NCBI RefSeq assembly: GCF_022763345.1
Contig: NZ_JALEGS010000014.1
Coordinates: forward strand, 62,001-126,000
DNA: 64,000 bases
Direction of reading: 5' to 3'
DNA from: Phaeodactylibacter sp.
GTDB taxonomy: Bacteria; Bacteroidota; Bacteroidia; Chitinophagales; Saprospiraceae
The translations under genes and the position numbers were made by a program. The notes beneath the pieces were generated by a model. That model saw only the letters and a program-made list of their open reading frames with translations, was not told the DNA's origin and did not search any database. Shown here in pieces: positions 46,815 through 56,495 of this stretch (the stretch's first letter is position 1; each line of letters begins with the position of its first letter).

Positions 46815-49622
46815 ATGAAGACCCAGTATATCTACCTTCTACTCTTCAGCTTCTTTACCCTCCAACTCGCGGGGCAGGGCTGGCGGCAGACTTATAACTT
46901 CCCAAGCAACTCCTACCGGGTATACAGCCTTGCCCAACACCCAGATGGAGGCTACCTGGCGGCTACCTCTGCCTCCCTGACCACCTCTTTCAATGCAGCC
47001 ATTCTAAAAACCACAGCTGAAGGCGATTCTGTTTGGCTTAAAAGCTACCCTGGCGGGTACGGTATTTTTATTGCGGAGAACACCGATGGCACCTTCTCTT
47101 TTGTCACCGATGAATACGTCAATATCATTGACACCGAGGGCGAGGTGATTAGCACGGCTGCTATTCCGGAAACAGACAATTTTGACTTTCAATTCACGGC
47201 AAACCAGGCAGTCGCTTCCGCAGGTAATGGAGATTTACTGCTGGGCGGGCATAATAATACCGGGCACGCCATGATCACCAGGCTGACCCCAGCCGGGCAG
47301 GAAATCTGGACGCGTACCTTCCCCCACCCCAACGAAGAGGAAGTACATGCCTTAGCAGAAGATGAAGCAGGCAATATCTACCTCGGGCTCCAAAGTACCC
47401 CACCGGGCGAACAATTCTCCACCCGCATCGTTTTGAAAATCGACCCGGAGGGAAATACCCTCTGGCGCACCGAGCTGCCCAATGATGGCAATGCCAGTGA
47501 TACACCGGATGGCATTGTGGTGATGAATGGCACAGAAGGCATTATTATCGTGGGTTCCGGAGTACCACAAATTTCAAGGCTTAGCACCTATGGAGATCTG
47601 CTTTGGAGTGATGCCCTTTCCTCCATTTACTCCCCATCTTCAATCGTTGAAGATCAGGAAGGCAACTTTACCATAACCGGCGTACAGGTTTCCAATGGTA
47701 TCTACAGGAATGACATCTTCCTGCTAAATATTGATGAGAATGGCAACCACAATTGGGAGCACACCTACACCCGCCTGGAATTTGAGGGTGGTGATGCGAT
47801 TTTGCCCACAGCCGATGCAGGTTTTTTAATTGGTGGGAACACCGTGTCACAAGGCTTTTCCTCAGGTAGTATGCTTCTTATGAAAACCGATGCCTTCGGC
47901 AATCTTTTCACCAATCAAGTTAGCGGGCAGGTCTTCCTGGACCTTAACAACAACTGCCAGAAAGATCCCAATGAGCCTCTATTGCCCAATACCGGGCTCA
48001 CCGTGACCAAACCGGGCTTTGAGAGTATCGCCATTACAGACACGGCGGGGCAGTTCACCATGCAGGCGGACACCGGTGCCTTTACCCTGACGCCCTACTT
48101 CAACTCGCCCTACTTCAACTCAGAATGCTCTACGGATGTGCCCCTGTTCACCGGCTTTTTCGATACCCTTTCCATTGACGTGCCAGCCACACCGGTTGTC
48201 TACTGCCCGCTGCTACAGGTCAATCTGAGCACGCCTTTCCTGCGCCGTTGCTTTTCCAACACCTACACGGTGGATTACTGCAACATAGGCACAGCATCTG
48301 CCGGGAACGTACATGTAGAAATCACCCTTGACCCCTTTTTAGAGCTGGAGGGAGCGTCCATCCCATTTGAAGAGCTTAGCCCGGGCCGGTATAAGTTTGA
48401 TGTGGAAAACCTGGATATTGGGCAGTGCGGCCGTTTCAATATGACCGTTTTAGTGAGTTGTGAAGCCGAGCTCGGGCAAAGCCACTGCACCGAAGCCCAT
48501 ATTTTCCCGGATGAACTCTGCCTGCCACCTGTGCCCGGTTACTCTGGCGCTTTTCTGGAGCTGGAAGCCCTCTGTCTGGACACCACCGCCTTTTTCCGGA
48601 TTCAGAATACCGGCGATGGGGATATGGCCGCACCACTCGAATATATCGTCATTGAAGACGCCGTGCTGCTACAGCAGGAAACCTATGATCTGGCGCAGGG
48701 GCAGGAAACCCTGTTCAACTTCCCCGCCAATGGTAGCACCTATTACTTCAATACACCTCAGGAACCGGGCGCACCGGGCGCAGATTTCCTCAGTGTTGTG
48801 CTCGAAGGCTGTGGCACCAACGCCGATGGCAGCTTCAGCACCGGCTTTGTCAACATTTTTCCTCAGAGCGACAGCGACCCCTGGCTTGATATCGACTGCC
48901 GGGAGAACATTGGCAGCTTCGACCCCAATGACATACAAGTCTTCCCGAAAGGGTATGGGGCTGAAGGGCAGGTAGAGCCGGGCACAACGCTGGAATACCT
49001 CATCCGGTTCCAGAATACCGGTACCGATACTGCCTTCACCGTAGAAATACTGAACCCCTTCCCACCGGAGCTCAACCTTAGTACATTACAGCCCCTGGGA
49101 AGCAGCCACGACTATAAACTGACGGTACAGGAGGACAACCTGCTCAGCTTCCGGTTTGATAACATTCTGCTGCCCGATAGTACCACCAATCTGGAAGCCT
49201 CACAGGGCTACGTACGCTACCGGGCGGAACACCGGGAAGAGCTTCCACTGGGCACCACCATCGAAAATGATGCCGCTATTTACTTCGACTTCAACGAGCC
49301 CATTTTCACCAACACGGCATTAACCACTATTGATGAAAACTTTATCCTGGTCAACATGGAAGAGATCTACGTACCCGGCTTGTCCCTGAATGCCTACCCC
49401 AACCCCTTTACCGATTTCCTGAACATTTCCTTTGATGGCTTGTCAGGAAATACAGTACAAATCCTGATTTACAACACGGAAGGCAAACTCGTCCGGCAAC
49501 TGGAGCAGCCGTTTGCGCCGGTCGTAACCCTCCGGCCGGGAGCAATGCCCAATGGGCAGTACGCGCTACAGGTCTGGGTAGACCAAAAGCTAACCGCCGC
49601 CGGCACCATTATTAACCACTAA
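46815..49622 (+). CDS. Large T9SS surface protein with beta-propeller, SdrD-like and DUF11-like domains
   Basis: 935 residues. Signal peptide (cleavage near LAGQ). Residues ~25-365 are a Trp/Asp-rich propeller-like region with repeated patterns such as HPDGGYLAATSAS, TTAEGDSVWLKSYPG and LPTADAGFLIGGNT. An SdrD B-like domain follows (about 375-445, VSGQVFLDLNNNCQKDPNEP), then several beta modules; one is like DUF7619/DUF11 (SFDPNDIQVFPKGYG, LEYLIRFQNTGTDTAFTV, ENDAAIYFDFNEPIFTNTA), then a type A sorting domain (LNAYPNPFTDFLNISF ... GQYALQVWV). Export through the T9SS is therefore expected; adhesion or gliding-type surface roles are common for such proteins. The next gene is a barrel 12 bp downstream. 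Confidence 0.85.
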   Translation: MKTQYIYLLLFSFFTLQLAGQGWRQTYNFPSNSYRVYSLAQHPDGGYLAATSASLTTSFNAAILKTTAEGDSVWLKSYPGGYGIFIAENTDGTFSFVTDEYVNIIDTEGEVISTAAIPETDNFDFQFTANQAVASAGNGDLLLGGHNNTGHAMITRLTPAGQEIWTRTFPHPNEEEVHALAEDEAGNIYLGLQSTPPGEQFSTRIVLKIDPEGNTLWRTELPNDGNASDTPDGIVVMNGTEGIIIVGSGVPQISRLSTYGDLLWSDALSSIYSPSSIVEDQEGNFTITGVQVSNGIYRNDIFLLNIDENGNHNWEHTYTRLEFEGGDAILPTADAGFLIGGNTVSQGFSSGSMLLMKTDAFGNLFTNQVSGQVFLDLNNNCQKDPNEPLLPNTGLTVTKPGFESIAITDTAGQFTMQADTGAFTLTPYFNSPYFNSECSTDVPLFTGFFDTLSIDVPATPVVYCPLLQVNLSTPFLRRCFSNTYTVDYCNIGTASAGNVHVEITLDPFLELEGASIPFEELSPGRYKFDVENLDIGQCGRFNMTVLVSCEAELGQSHCTEAHIFPDELCLPPVPGYSGAFLELEALCLDTTAFFRIQNTGDGDMAAPLEYIVIEDAVLLQQETYDLAQGQETLFNFPANGSTYYFNTPQEPGAPGADFLSVVLEGCGTNADGSFSTGFVNIFPQSDSDPWLDIDCRENIGSFDPNDIQVFPKGYGAEGQVEPGTTLEYLIRFQNTGTDTAFTVEILNPFPPELNLSTLQPLGSSHDYKLTVQEDNLLSFRFDNILLPDSTTNLEASQGYVRYRAEHREELPLGTTIENDAAIYFDFNEPIFTNTALTTIDENFILVNMEEIYVPGLSLNAYPNPFTDFLNISFDGLSGNTVQILIYNTEGKLVRQLEQPFAPVVTLRPGAMPNGQYALQVWVDQKLTAAGTIINH

Positions 49623-49633
49623 ACGCTGAAGCT

Positions 49634-50335
49634 ATGAAAAGGCTAACCATCGCTAGTTTTCTAATGATCCTATTTGCAACGATCACAACTGCGCAGGACT
49701 CCCCATGGAGCGTACAAACCTCACTGGGCTACCAGCAGTTTGAAATCTTCAACGACTTCCGAACGGAGCTTATGACCTTTGAAAATGGCAACTCTGGCCG
49801 GAGCACGGGCAACGTGACCTACCCCATCCGAAGCCTGCAATTTGGGCTTGGCCTGAATTACGCTATCCATCCAAGGTGGACTGGCAGCTTACAGGCCAAC
49901 TATGCCGGCTGGAAAGGCGAGTACGGTACTGACCGTTCCATGACTTTCAATGCAGGTGCAGAGGATGAAGTCACACATAGCCCGAGGAGCCCGCGTGCGC
50001 TACGCCTCGCACAGTTCAACCTCATAGGCTATTACCACCTCAACGGCATCGGAGCTAAAAGTCAGTGGCAAATCGGTACCGGTGTGAGCGGGGCCTTCCG
50101 CAGGCACCGCTATGAGACCCTTGCGCGATACAATATCACCTCCACCTATGACCTGGAAGTACTGGAGAGCCGTATTGAGACCGTTGACAAATGGATAGTG
50201 GGCATTCCACTCAGTGCCCGGGTACTCATCCCGGCAACGGAAAGATTGCAGCTTGGCGCACAGCTCGACTTCACCTTTTTCGCCAGTGAAGCGTTTCACC
50301 GGAGCTTGGTACTAATCGCTGCGCATACCTTCTAA
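49634..50335 (+). CDS. Outer-membrane beta-barrel-like protein
   Basis: 233 residues. Signal peptide (cleavage near TTAQD). The mature protein alternates aromatic/hydrophobic strands and short turns: WSVQTSLGYQQFEIFND, LQFGLGLNYAIHPRWTGSLQ, RLAQFNLIGYYHLNG, WQIGTGVSGAFRR and a C-terminal strand ending in F. This suits an eight- to ten-stranded barrel of the outer-membrane protein type. The start lies 12 bp after the T9SS protein, so both are likely one transcript and the barrel may help in export, anchoring or binding of that protein (inference). No family-specific motif was seen. Confidence 0.7.
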   Translation: MKRLTIASFLMILFATITTAQDSPWSVQTSLGYQQFEIFNDFRTELMTFENGNSGRSTGNVTYPIRSLQFGLGLNYAIHPRWTGSLQANYAGWKGEYGTDRSMTFNAGAEDEVTHSPRSPRALRLAQFNLIGYYHLNGIGAKSQWQIGTGVSGAFRRHRYETLARYNITSTYDLEVLESRIETVDKWIVGIPLSARVLIPATERLQLGAQLDFTFFASEAFHRSLVLIAAHTF

Positions 50336-50369
50336 AGAACACCTGACCTATATACCCCAATCATTAAAG

Positions 50370-50411
50370 AAGCCATCCCAAGGCATTTTGCCCGGGATGG
50401 CTTACTTTTTT
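50370..50411 (+). terminator. Intrinsic terminator between the barrel and aconitase genes
   Basis: AAGCCATCCC (50370-50379) pairs with GGGATGGCTT (50394-50403); the loop contains a further GGC/GCC pairing. Six T follow after ACT (50406-50411). It stands 35 bp past the barrel gene and may also act on acnA read-through on the minus strand. Confidence 0.85.
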
Positions 50412-50437
50412 CAAATTATCTCAACAGAGCAACAGGC

Positions 50438-52717
50438 CTAGCTCGCCAGTTCCTCGCGGATTTTGTTCAGTGCAGAACCAGCGCTTACCCAATCGATCTG
50501 CGCCTGATTGTAGGTGTGGGCTACCTCAAACTCCTCCGTTGAGCCGTCCTTGTGGTGCAGCTTCACGGTCAGGTTCTTATCCGGAGCCATCTCATTGAAG
50601 CCGAGGATGTCGATTTTGTCGTCCTGCCGTACTTTTTCGTAATCATCCGGATTGACGAAAGTAAGAGCCAGCATACCCTGCTTCTTCAGGTTGGTCTCGT
50701 GGATACGTGCGAAAGACTTCACAATCACCGCACGGACGCCCAGGTGGCGCGGCTCCATAGCAGCGTGCTCACGGGAAGAACCTTCACCGTAGTTTTCCTC
50801 ACCGAATACCACGGTGCTGATGCCTGCGGCTTTGTACTTACGTGCGGAGTCTGGCACACCCAGGTACTCTGCTTCGTCTACACTGTCTACGTAGTTCGCA
50901 ACCTTGTTCATTTCGCCATTGAAGAAGTTGATGGCGCCGATGAAGCAGTTGTTGGAGATGTTATCCAGGTGGCCACGATACTTCAACCATGGGCCCGCCA
51001 TGGAAATGTGGTCCGTCGTACACTTGCCCTTCGCTTTGATCAGCAGGCGCATGCCTTTCAGCTGCTCCTGAGTGATCGGCTTGAATGGGGTTAGCAGCTC
51101 CAGGCGGTCTGAATTGGGATCCACCTTTACCTCAATGCCACTGCCATCAGCAGCAGGTGGGATAAAGCCAGCATCCTCAACGGCAAAGCCCTTTGCCGGC
51201 AGTTCCACACCAGAAGGTGGATCCAGCTTTACGTCCTCGCCGTTTTCATTCTTCAGCGTATCCGTGAGCGGGTTGAAGGTCAGGTCACCGGCAATCGCCA
51301 GCGCCGTCACGATCTCCGGAGAGGCCACAAACGAACGGGTCTGCGGGTTACCATCGTTACGCTTGGAGAAGTTCCGGTTGAAAGAGGTGATGATGGAGTT
51401 TGCCCGGTTGGGGTCATCGGTGTGGCGAGCCCACTGACCGATACACGGCCCGCAAGCATTAGCCAGCACAACGCCGCCCATCTTCTCGAAATCTTTCAGT
51501 TGGCCATCGCGGTCTACGGTAAAGCGGATTTGCTCCGAGCCGGGCGTCACTGTGAACTCCGACTTCACCTTGAGCTTCTTATCCACCGCCTGACGTGCCA
51601 GAGAGGCTGCCCGGTCGAGGTCTTCATAAGAGGAGTTGGTGCAGGAACCGATCAGCCCTACCTCCAGCTTCTGCGGGTAGTTATTTTCCTTTACGGCCTG
51701 AGCGAACTTGGAAATTGGCCATGCCAAATCCGGAGTATAAGGGCCATTGATATGTGGCTCCAGCTCAGACAGGTTGATTTCAATCACCTGATCGAAATAT
51801 TTTTCCGGATTAGCGTAGCACTCGGCATCACCGGTGAGGTGCGCTTTCACGCCATCTGCCAGGTCGGCAACTTCGGCACGCTCTGTAGCACGCAGGTAGC
51901 GGCCCATAGCCTCATCGTAACCAAAGGTCGAGGTGGTCGCGCCAATTTCGGCACCCATATTACAGATCGTGCCTTTTCCGGTACAAGACAGCGACTCTGC
52001 GCCATCACCGAAGTATTCAACGATGGCACCGGTACCGCCTTTCACAGTCAGGATACCCGCTACTTTAAGGATGACGTCCTTGGCAGAAGTCCAGCCACTC
52101 ATTTTGCCTGTCAGCTTCACGCCGATGACTTTAGGCATCTTGAGTTCCCAGGGCATGCCAGCCATCACGTCTACGGCATCCGCACCGCCCACGCCAATCG
52201 CAACCATACCCAAACCACCCGCATTAGGAGTGTGAGAGTCGGTACCGATCATCATACCACCGGGGAAAGCGTAGTTCTCCAGCACAATTTGGTGGATGAT
52301 ACCCGCGCCCGGCTTCCAGAAACCAATACCATACTTGTTGGACACAGAAGACAGGAAGTCGTATACTTCCTTGTTCACGTCGTTAGCTTTGGCGAGGTCC
52401 TGTGCAGCGCCCTCTTCGGCCTGAATCAGGTGGTCACAGTGCACGGTGGAAGGGACAGCGACGTTATCGCGGCCAGCCATCATAAACTGCAACAGTGCCA
52501 TTTGTGCGGTCGCATCCTGCATAGCAACCCGGTCAGGCGCAAAGAAAACGTAGTCTTTGGCACGGGAATAATTTTGCAACGGCGACTCAGGGTGCAGGTG
52601 GGTATAGAGGATTTTTTCCGTAAGGGTGAGCGGGCGGCCAAGGGTTTTCCTGGCTTCCTCTACTCGCGCAGGCAGTGCTTCATACACTGCCTTGATCATA
52701 TCGAGATCGAATGGCAT
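50438..52717 (-). CDS. acn: Aconitate hydratase (mitochondrial-type)
   Basis: 759 residues. Aconitase signatures: [25 protein letters not shown] in the substrate domain (key part [10 protein letters not shown]), iron-sulfur ligands Cys359 in [12 protein letters not shown] and Cys422/Cys425 in [10 protein letters not shown], and C-terminal swivel motifs [15 protein letters not shown] and [18 protein letters not shown]. It isomerises citrate to isocitrate in the TCA cycle, using a [4Fe-4S] cluster. Length and layout fit the mitochondrial-type (AcnA_mitoch) branch used by many Bacteroidota rather than E. coli AcnB. A candidate promoter lies about 270 bp upstream, implying a long leader. Confidence 0.95.
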   Translation of the reverse strand: MPFDLDMIKAVYEALPARVEEARKTLGRPLTLTEKILYTHLHPESPLQNYSRAKDYVFFAPDRVAMQDATAQMALLQFMMAGRDNVAVPSTVHCDHLIQAEEGAAQDLAKANDVNKEVYDFLSSVSNKYGIGFWKPGAGIIHQIVLENYAFPGGMMIGTDSHTPNAGGLGMVAIGVGGADAVDVMAGMPWELKMPKVIGVKLTGKMSGWTSAKDVILKVAGILTVKGGTGAIVEYFGDGAESLSCTGKGTICNMGAEIGATTSTFGYDEAMGRYLRATERAEVADLADGVKAHLTGDAECYANPEKYFDQVIEINLSELEPHINGPYTPDLAWPISKFAQAVKENNYPQKLEVGLIGSCTNSSYEDLDRAASLARQAVDKKLKVKSEFTVTPGSEQIRFTVDRDGQLKDFEKMGGVVLANACGPCIGQWARHTDDPNRANSIITSFNRNFSKRNDGNPQTRSFVASPEIVTALAIAGDLTFNPLTDTLKNENGEDVKLDPPSGVELPAKGFAVEDAGFIPPAADGSGIEVKVDPNSDRLELLTPFKPITQEQLKGMRLLIKAKGKCTTDHISMAGPWLKYRGHLDNISNNCFIGAINFFNGEMNKVANYVDSVDEAEYLGVPDSARKYKAAGISTVVFGEENYGEGSSREHAAMEPRHLGVRAVIVKSFARIHETNLKKQGMLALTFVNPDDYEKVRQDDKIDILGFNEMAPDKNLTVKLHHKDGSTEEFEVAHTYNQAQIDWVSAGSALNKIREELAS

Positions 52718-53075
52718 AGCAGATGAATTTAATTTGTTTATTGTAATGTGGGACTAGTGCGACTAGACCGGATTATCTGATAGTCTTTTCACGCCTGAAC
52801 CGCTTTTGTTGACGGGTCTTAAACGGTCAAAATTTGCGGCTCAATTCGTCAGGCATTCGTTCATGCCCTACGCGGTTTTTTATTTGGTGTTTTCAACAGC
52901 TGCCCTAAATAACGCCACGTGTTAAAAACAAGCAGGCTGACCGGGGCAAAACCCTTATTTTTTCAAGGATTTTGAAAGGTAGGCAAATGTACAATTTTTA
53001 CCTCTTTCTGGCAATGCATATGTAATATAGATAGGATGGACCGAAATATTGTTTTGCTGGTTTCCACTTTTCTGC
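52718..53075 (-). other. Noncoding region upstream of aconitase
   Basis: 358 bp between the VWA-protein stop and the aconitase start, containing the promoter-like boxes at 52984-53014. No gene or tRNA-like structure was seen. If the promoter is right, about 260 bp of it is untranslated leader. Confidence 0.5.
52984..53014 (-). promoter_or_regulatory. Bacteroidota-type promoter for aconitase
   Basis: Minus strand: TACATTTG (52991-52984) matches the -7 consensus TAnnTTTG; TTG (53014-53012) lies 20 bp upstream as the -33 element. It points toward acn, whose ATG is about 267 bp downstream. Confidence 0.55.
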
Positions 53076-54464
53076 CTACCGTTCCACCGCCCAGAGGTTT
53101 TGGTAGGCACGCCCCCAGCAGGTGACCTTGCGCAGGTTGGGGATGCGGGGCAGGCAGCCTTCTACCATAGAAGCGCCAAAATACTCGTACCCGCAGCGAT
53201 AGTTGTCCATGTAGAGGATGTCGCCACCGGTATTGTCGGCAAGGCAGGCGTATTCCGCGAATGCGTTGGTGTTGCGCTCCGTAGCATCCAGAAAAGTGAG
53301 GATATTGATGGTGATTTTCCGGCTGGATAAACGGCTGGCCCAGTCGCAAATGTCTTCCCCATCGGCCCGGCAAACGTTGGCTCCATCACTAATGAGGAAG
53401 ATCGACTTCCGGGTTTGCGCATCGTCTGAAAACAGCTCGGGGCTGGCCTGCAGGCGCTCGAGCAGGGGCGTGGTGCCATTGGGTACCAGGAATCGCAGCC
53501 GGTAGCGCATATCGTAACGGCTCAGCGCCCCCACCGCATCCCAGGCTTTAGGCTCCGTCCAGCAGTCCCCATCTATGCTGCCCAACCCGAGTTGGGTGGT
53601 CTCCGGAAGACTATCCAGAATAAACAAGGCCGTCTGTTTCATCACCTCAAACCGGGTGGTACCCATACAAGGCACTTTCTCCATCACCATGGACCCGGAT
53701 AAATCAAGCAGAAAAAGTAGCTCCTCGTAGTCCGTAAACTCTAAGGTCCGGTTCGTATTGCCGGGGAGCTCCCCTACCGGCTTTGGGCCCGCAGAATCCT
53801 GTTGCGCATAGTAGTCTTTCATCCCCTCCATGCCGAGGGTGTCGCGCACCAGGAAGTAGTTGTAAAGGGCGGCAGCGTTTTTCGTATCGTACTTGACTGC
53901 CTGATCAAAATAGCCCAAAGACCGGATCAAATCGCGCCGGTGTACGTGGTAGTGCCAGCCCAGGGTATCGCTGCCGTGGTCGCTGCCCCCCTGATTGAGC
54001 ATGGTAGCGTAGCCCAACGCGTTGTAATAAATGGATAACCGCTTGGGGTCTCCCAGTTTTTCCTGTAAGCCAATGCTCTTTTCCAGTGGTTGTAAAGCTT
54101 GCCCCGCCCGGTCAGCGTAGAGCAAGACCATGCCCTTGAGGAAATAGCGTGTGGATTCCTTTTGCGCGAGGTCAGGGTCGCCAGACCGGAGCAGGATATC
54201 ACTCTTTTGCAGCAGTCCCAGCCCTTCGTCCGCCCGGCCAACCCGGCTGAGCGCCAGGGCGAGGGAAAGGTTGAAATTGTAATTGTCCGGAATGATGCTG
54301 TGGGCTTTCTCAAAGTGGCTGACAGCCCGCTCGTAGTGGGCTTCTGAGTACAGCAGCATGCCCTTGTAGTGCGCACGAAAGGCGGCTTTTTGCCGGTTGC
54401 TCTCGGGTGCCAGCAAAAGCAGCATCAATGGAAAAATAACCAGACTACTGTACTTAATGATCAT
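53076..54464 (-). CDS. TPR and von Willebrand factor A domain protein
   Basis: 462 residues. N-terminal hydrophobic segment (KYSSLVIFPLMLLLLAP), probably a signal anchor or signal peptide. Residues ~30-220 hold TPR-like repeats (YERAVSHFEKAHSIIPDN, RSLGYFDQAVKYDTKN). A VWA domain follows (about 248-430) with a MIDAS motif DLSGS (Asp254, Ser256, Ser258) and later DGANVC. Such proteins assemble periplasmic or surface complexes through metal-dependent contacts; the partner is unknown. It lies 28 bp after the ABC-F gene stop in the same direction, so cotranscription is probable, though a functional link is not obvious. Cysteines near the C-terminus may form disulfides. Confidence 0.85.
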   Translation of the reverse strand: MIIKYSSLVIFPLMLLLLAPESNRQKAAFRAHYKGMLLYSEAHYERAVSHFEKAHSIIPDNYNFNLSLALALSRVGRADEGLGLLQKSDILLRSGDPDLAQKESTRYFLKGMVLLYADRAGQALQPLEKSIGLQEKLGDPKRLSIYYNALGYATMLNQGGSDHGSDTLGWHYHVHRRDLIRSLGYFDQAVKYDTKNAAALYNYFLVRDTLGMEGMKDYYAQQDSAGPKPVGELPGNTNRTLEFTDYEELLFLLDLSGSMVMEKVPCMGTTRFEVMKQTALFILDSLPETTQLGLGSIDGDCWTEPKAWDAVGALSRYDMRYRLRFLVPNGTTPLLERLQASPELFSDDAQTRKSIFLISDGANVCRADGEDICDWASRLSSRKITINILTFLDATERNTNAFAEYACLADNTGGDILYMDNYRCGYEYFGASMVEGCLPRIPNLRKVTCWGRAYQNLWAVER

Positions 54465-54492
54465 GCACTACAACGGTTCTGCTCAGAGAAAA

Positions 54493-56367
54493 TCAGGCCA
54501 TTTCAGCCAGCTCCATCCACCGGAGCTCCAGCTCTTCCAGCTCATCATTGACATCGCTCAGCTCCTTCGATAAATCTGTAATTTGCTCCGGGCTAAGGCT
54601 CGTGTCATTAAACTGCTCAGTTAGCTCCGCCTTTTTTTCTTCCAGTTTCAGAATTTTCTTTTCCAGCCGCTTCAACTCTTTACGTTCATCCTGACTCAGG
54701 GCCGTGGCTTTAGATTTTGGTTTTGGCGCAGCAGGTGTGGAGGCTTCTGCTTCCTTGGCCAGGCGGGCTTTTTCCCGGTCTTCTTCCTTCTTTACCTCCC
54801 GGTAGCGGGTATAACTGCCCGGGAAGTCGCGGATTTTTCCGTTGCCTTCAAAAACGAAGAGATGCTCCACGATCTTGTCCATGAAGTAGCGGTCGTGGGA
54901 GACGATCAGTACACAGCCCGGGAAATCCATAAGGAAATCTTCGAGCACATTGAGCGTCATGATGTCCAGGTCATTCGTAGGCTCATCAAGAATAAGGAAG
55001 TTGGGGTTGGCCATAAGGACAGTGAGCAGGTACAGGCGGCGCCTTTCTCCACCACTGAGCTCAGAAACGTATACCTGCTGCTGCTTGCGGTTGAACATAA
55101 AACGCTCCAGTAGCTGAGGTGCGGTCAATTTCTGCCCTTTTTCCAGGGGGATAAACTCGGCAATGTCCTGAACCACATCAATCACCCGCTTATTTTCTTT
55201 GAGTTGGATGCCGTCCTGAGTATAGTAGCCAAAGACGGTATTTCCGCCCACCACGACCTTGCCGCTATCGGTGCGAATTTCATTCGTGAGCAATTTCAGG
55301 AAAGTGGATTTACCGACCCCGTTCGGCCCAACGATGCCTGCACGCTCCCCTTTTCGGAACTTGTAGGTGAAGCCGTCCACCAGCACTTTGTTATCGTATG
55401 CCTTGCTGATGTTGTGGGCTTCCAGCACCTTTTTGCCCAGGCGCTGCCCTTTGATGTCGATCTTCATCTCTTCATCAATGCGCTGCTGCGAAACCTCATC
55501 TTTCAGATCATGGAAGGCATCCACCCTGGACTTGGCTTTGGTGCCCCGGGCTTTGGGCATGCGGCGTACCCAGTCCAGTTCCCGTTTGAGTAGTTTCTTG
55601 CTTTTCTCCAGGGTGGCGGACTCCACATCATGGCGGGTCGTCTTCTTTTCCAGAAATTCACTGTAGTTACCGGTGTAGCGGTAGAGCTTGCCCAGGTCCA
55701 GCTCTACAATGATGTCACAGACCCGCTCGAGGAAGTAGCGGTCGTGGGTAACCATGAACAAGGTGATACGGGGCTGCTGCAAATACTCTTCCAGCCACTC
55801 GATCATGTCGAGGTCGAGGTGGTTGGTCGGCTCATCGAGGATGAGGAACTCCGGCTCTTCGATGATGAGCTTGGCCAGGGCCAGACGCTTTTTCTGTCCC
55901 CCGGAGAGGTTTTTGACCAGTTTATTCAGGTCGCTGACTTCCAGCTTGGTCAGCACTTCCCGGATACGGGCTTCAAAATCCCAGGCTTTCAGAGCATCCA
56001 TCTTAGCAATCGCCTTGTGCATGGCTTCTGTATCGTCCGGGAAGAGCATAGCGTACTCATAAGCGCGCACGGCCTGAATCATAGCATTCTCTGAATCCAG
56101 TACGGCCTCCAGAATAGTATGTTCCTCGAAAAACTCAGGATCCTGATTCAGGAAGCCAATGCGAACATCTTTGTGCAGGTAGACTTTGGCGGCCTCTCCT
56201 TCCGGCGCTTCTTCCCCGGCGATCACCCGGAGCAGCGTGGTTTTCCCCGATCCGTTTTTGGCGACCAATGCAATCTTTTGCCCCTGATTGACCTGCAGGG
56301 AAATATTGTCGAAGAGAACTTTCTCTCCGTACATTTTTGTGACGTCTTCGAGGTTGAGGTAATTCAC
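54493..56367 (-). CDS. ABC-F family ATPase, Uup-like
   Basis: 624 residues, two ABC domains and no membrane segment, which defines ABC-F. First ATPase: Walker A AKNGSGKT, signature LSGGQKKRLALA, Walker B FLILDEPTNHLD. Second: GPNGVGKS, LSGGERRRLYLL, FLILDEPTNDLD. The linker between them carries the characteristic charged helices, and the C-terminus (about 540-624) is a coiled coil (ERKELKRLEKKILKLEEKKA) typical of Uup. ABC-F proteins act on ribosomes or DNA-related processes; Uup is tied to replication-linked genome stability and ribosome assembly. The substrate here is not determined. The start is 128 bp from the S41 gene, across a terminator. Confidence 0.93.
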   Translation of the reverse strand: MNYLNLEDVTKMYGEKVLFDNISLQVNQGQKIALVAKNGSGKTTLLRVIAGEEAPEGEAAKVYLHKDVRIGFLNQDPEFFEEHTILEAVLDSENAMIQAVRAYEYAMLFPDDTEAMHKAIAKMDALKAWDFEARIREVLTKLEVSDLNKLVKNLSGGQKKRLALAKLIIEEPEFLILDEPTNHLDLDMIEWLEEYLQQPRITLFMVTHDRYFLERVCDIIVELDLGKLYRYTGNYSEFLEKKTTRHDVESATLEKSKKLLKRELDWVRRMPKARGTKAKSRVDAFHDLKDEVSQQRIDEEMKIDIKGQRLGKKVLEAHNISKAYDNKVLVDGFTYKFRKGERAGIVGPNGVGKSTFLKLLTNEIRTDSGKVVVGGNTVFGYYTQDGIQLKENKRVIDVVQDIAEFIPLEKGQKLTAPQLLERFMFNRKQQQVYVSELSGGERRRLYLLTVLMANPNFLILDEPTNDLDIMTLNVLEDFLMDFPGCVLIVSHDRYFMDKIVEHLFVFEGNGKIRDFPGSYTRYREVKKEEDREKARLAKEAEASTPAAPKPKSKATALSQDERKELKRLEKKILKLEEKKAELTEQFNDTSLSPEQITDLSKELSDVNDELEELELRWMELAEMA

Positions 56368-56432
56368 GCTTATGGATTCTGTGAATGAATATGCAAAAGT
56401 ACAAAAGACTTTAGCGGTTGGACCCTGTGCTG

Positions 56433-56474
56433 AAAAAAAACGGAGGCTTCCCTGCGGTGTGCAGAAAAGCCTCC
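56433..56474 (-). terminator. Intrinsic terminator after the Prc-type protease gene
   Basis: GGAGGCTT (56442-56449) and AAGCCTCC (56467-56474) form a perfect 8-bp stem; inside the loop CTGC and GCAG pair again. On the minus strand eight T follow (A-run 56433-56440). It sits 22 bp past the protease stop. Confidence 0.9.
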
Positions 56475-56495
56475 TGAGTTTCGTCGGCTACCAGC

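Noticed and set aside
51422..52726. Long open frame (434 codons) antisense to aconitase
   Set aside because: It lies wholly opposite a well-supported enzyme gene and its product is low-quality His/Arg/Ser-rich sequence with no motif; it is a codon-usage shadow.
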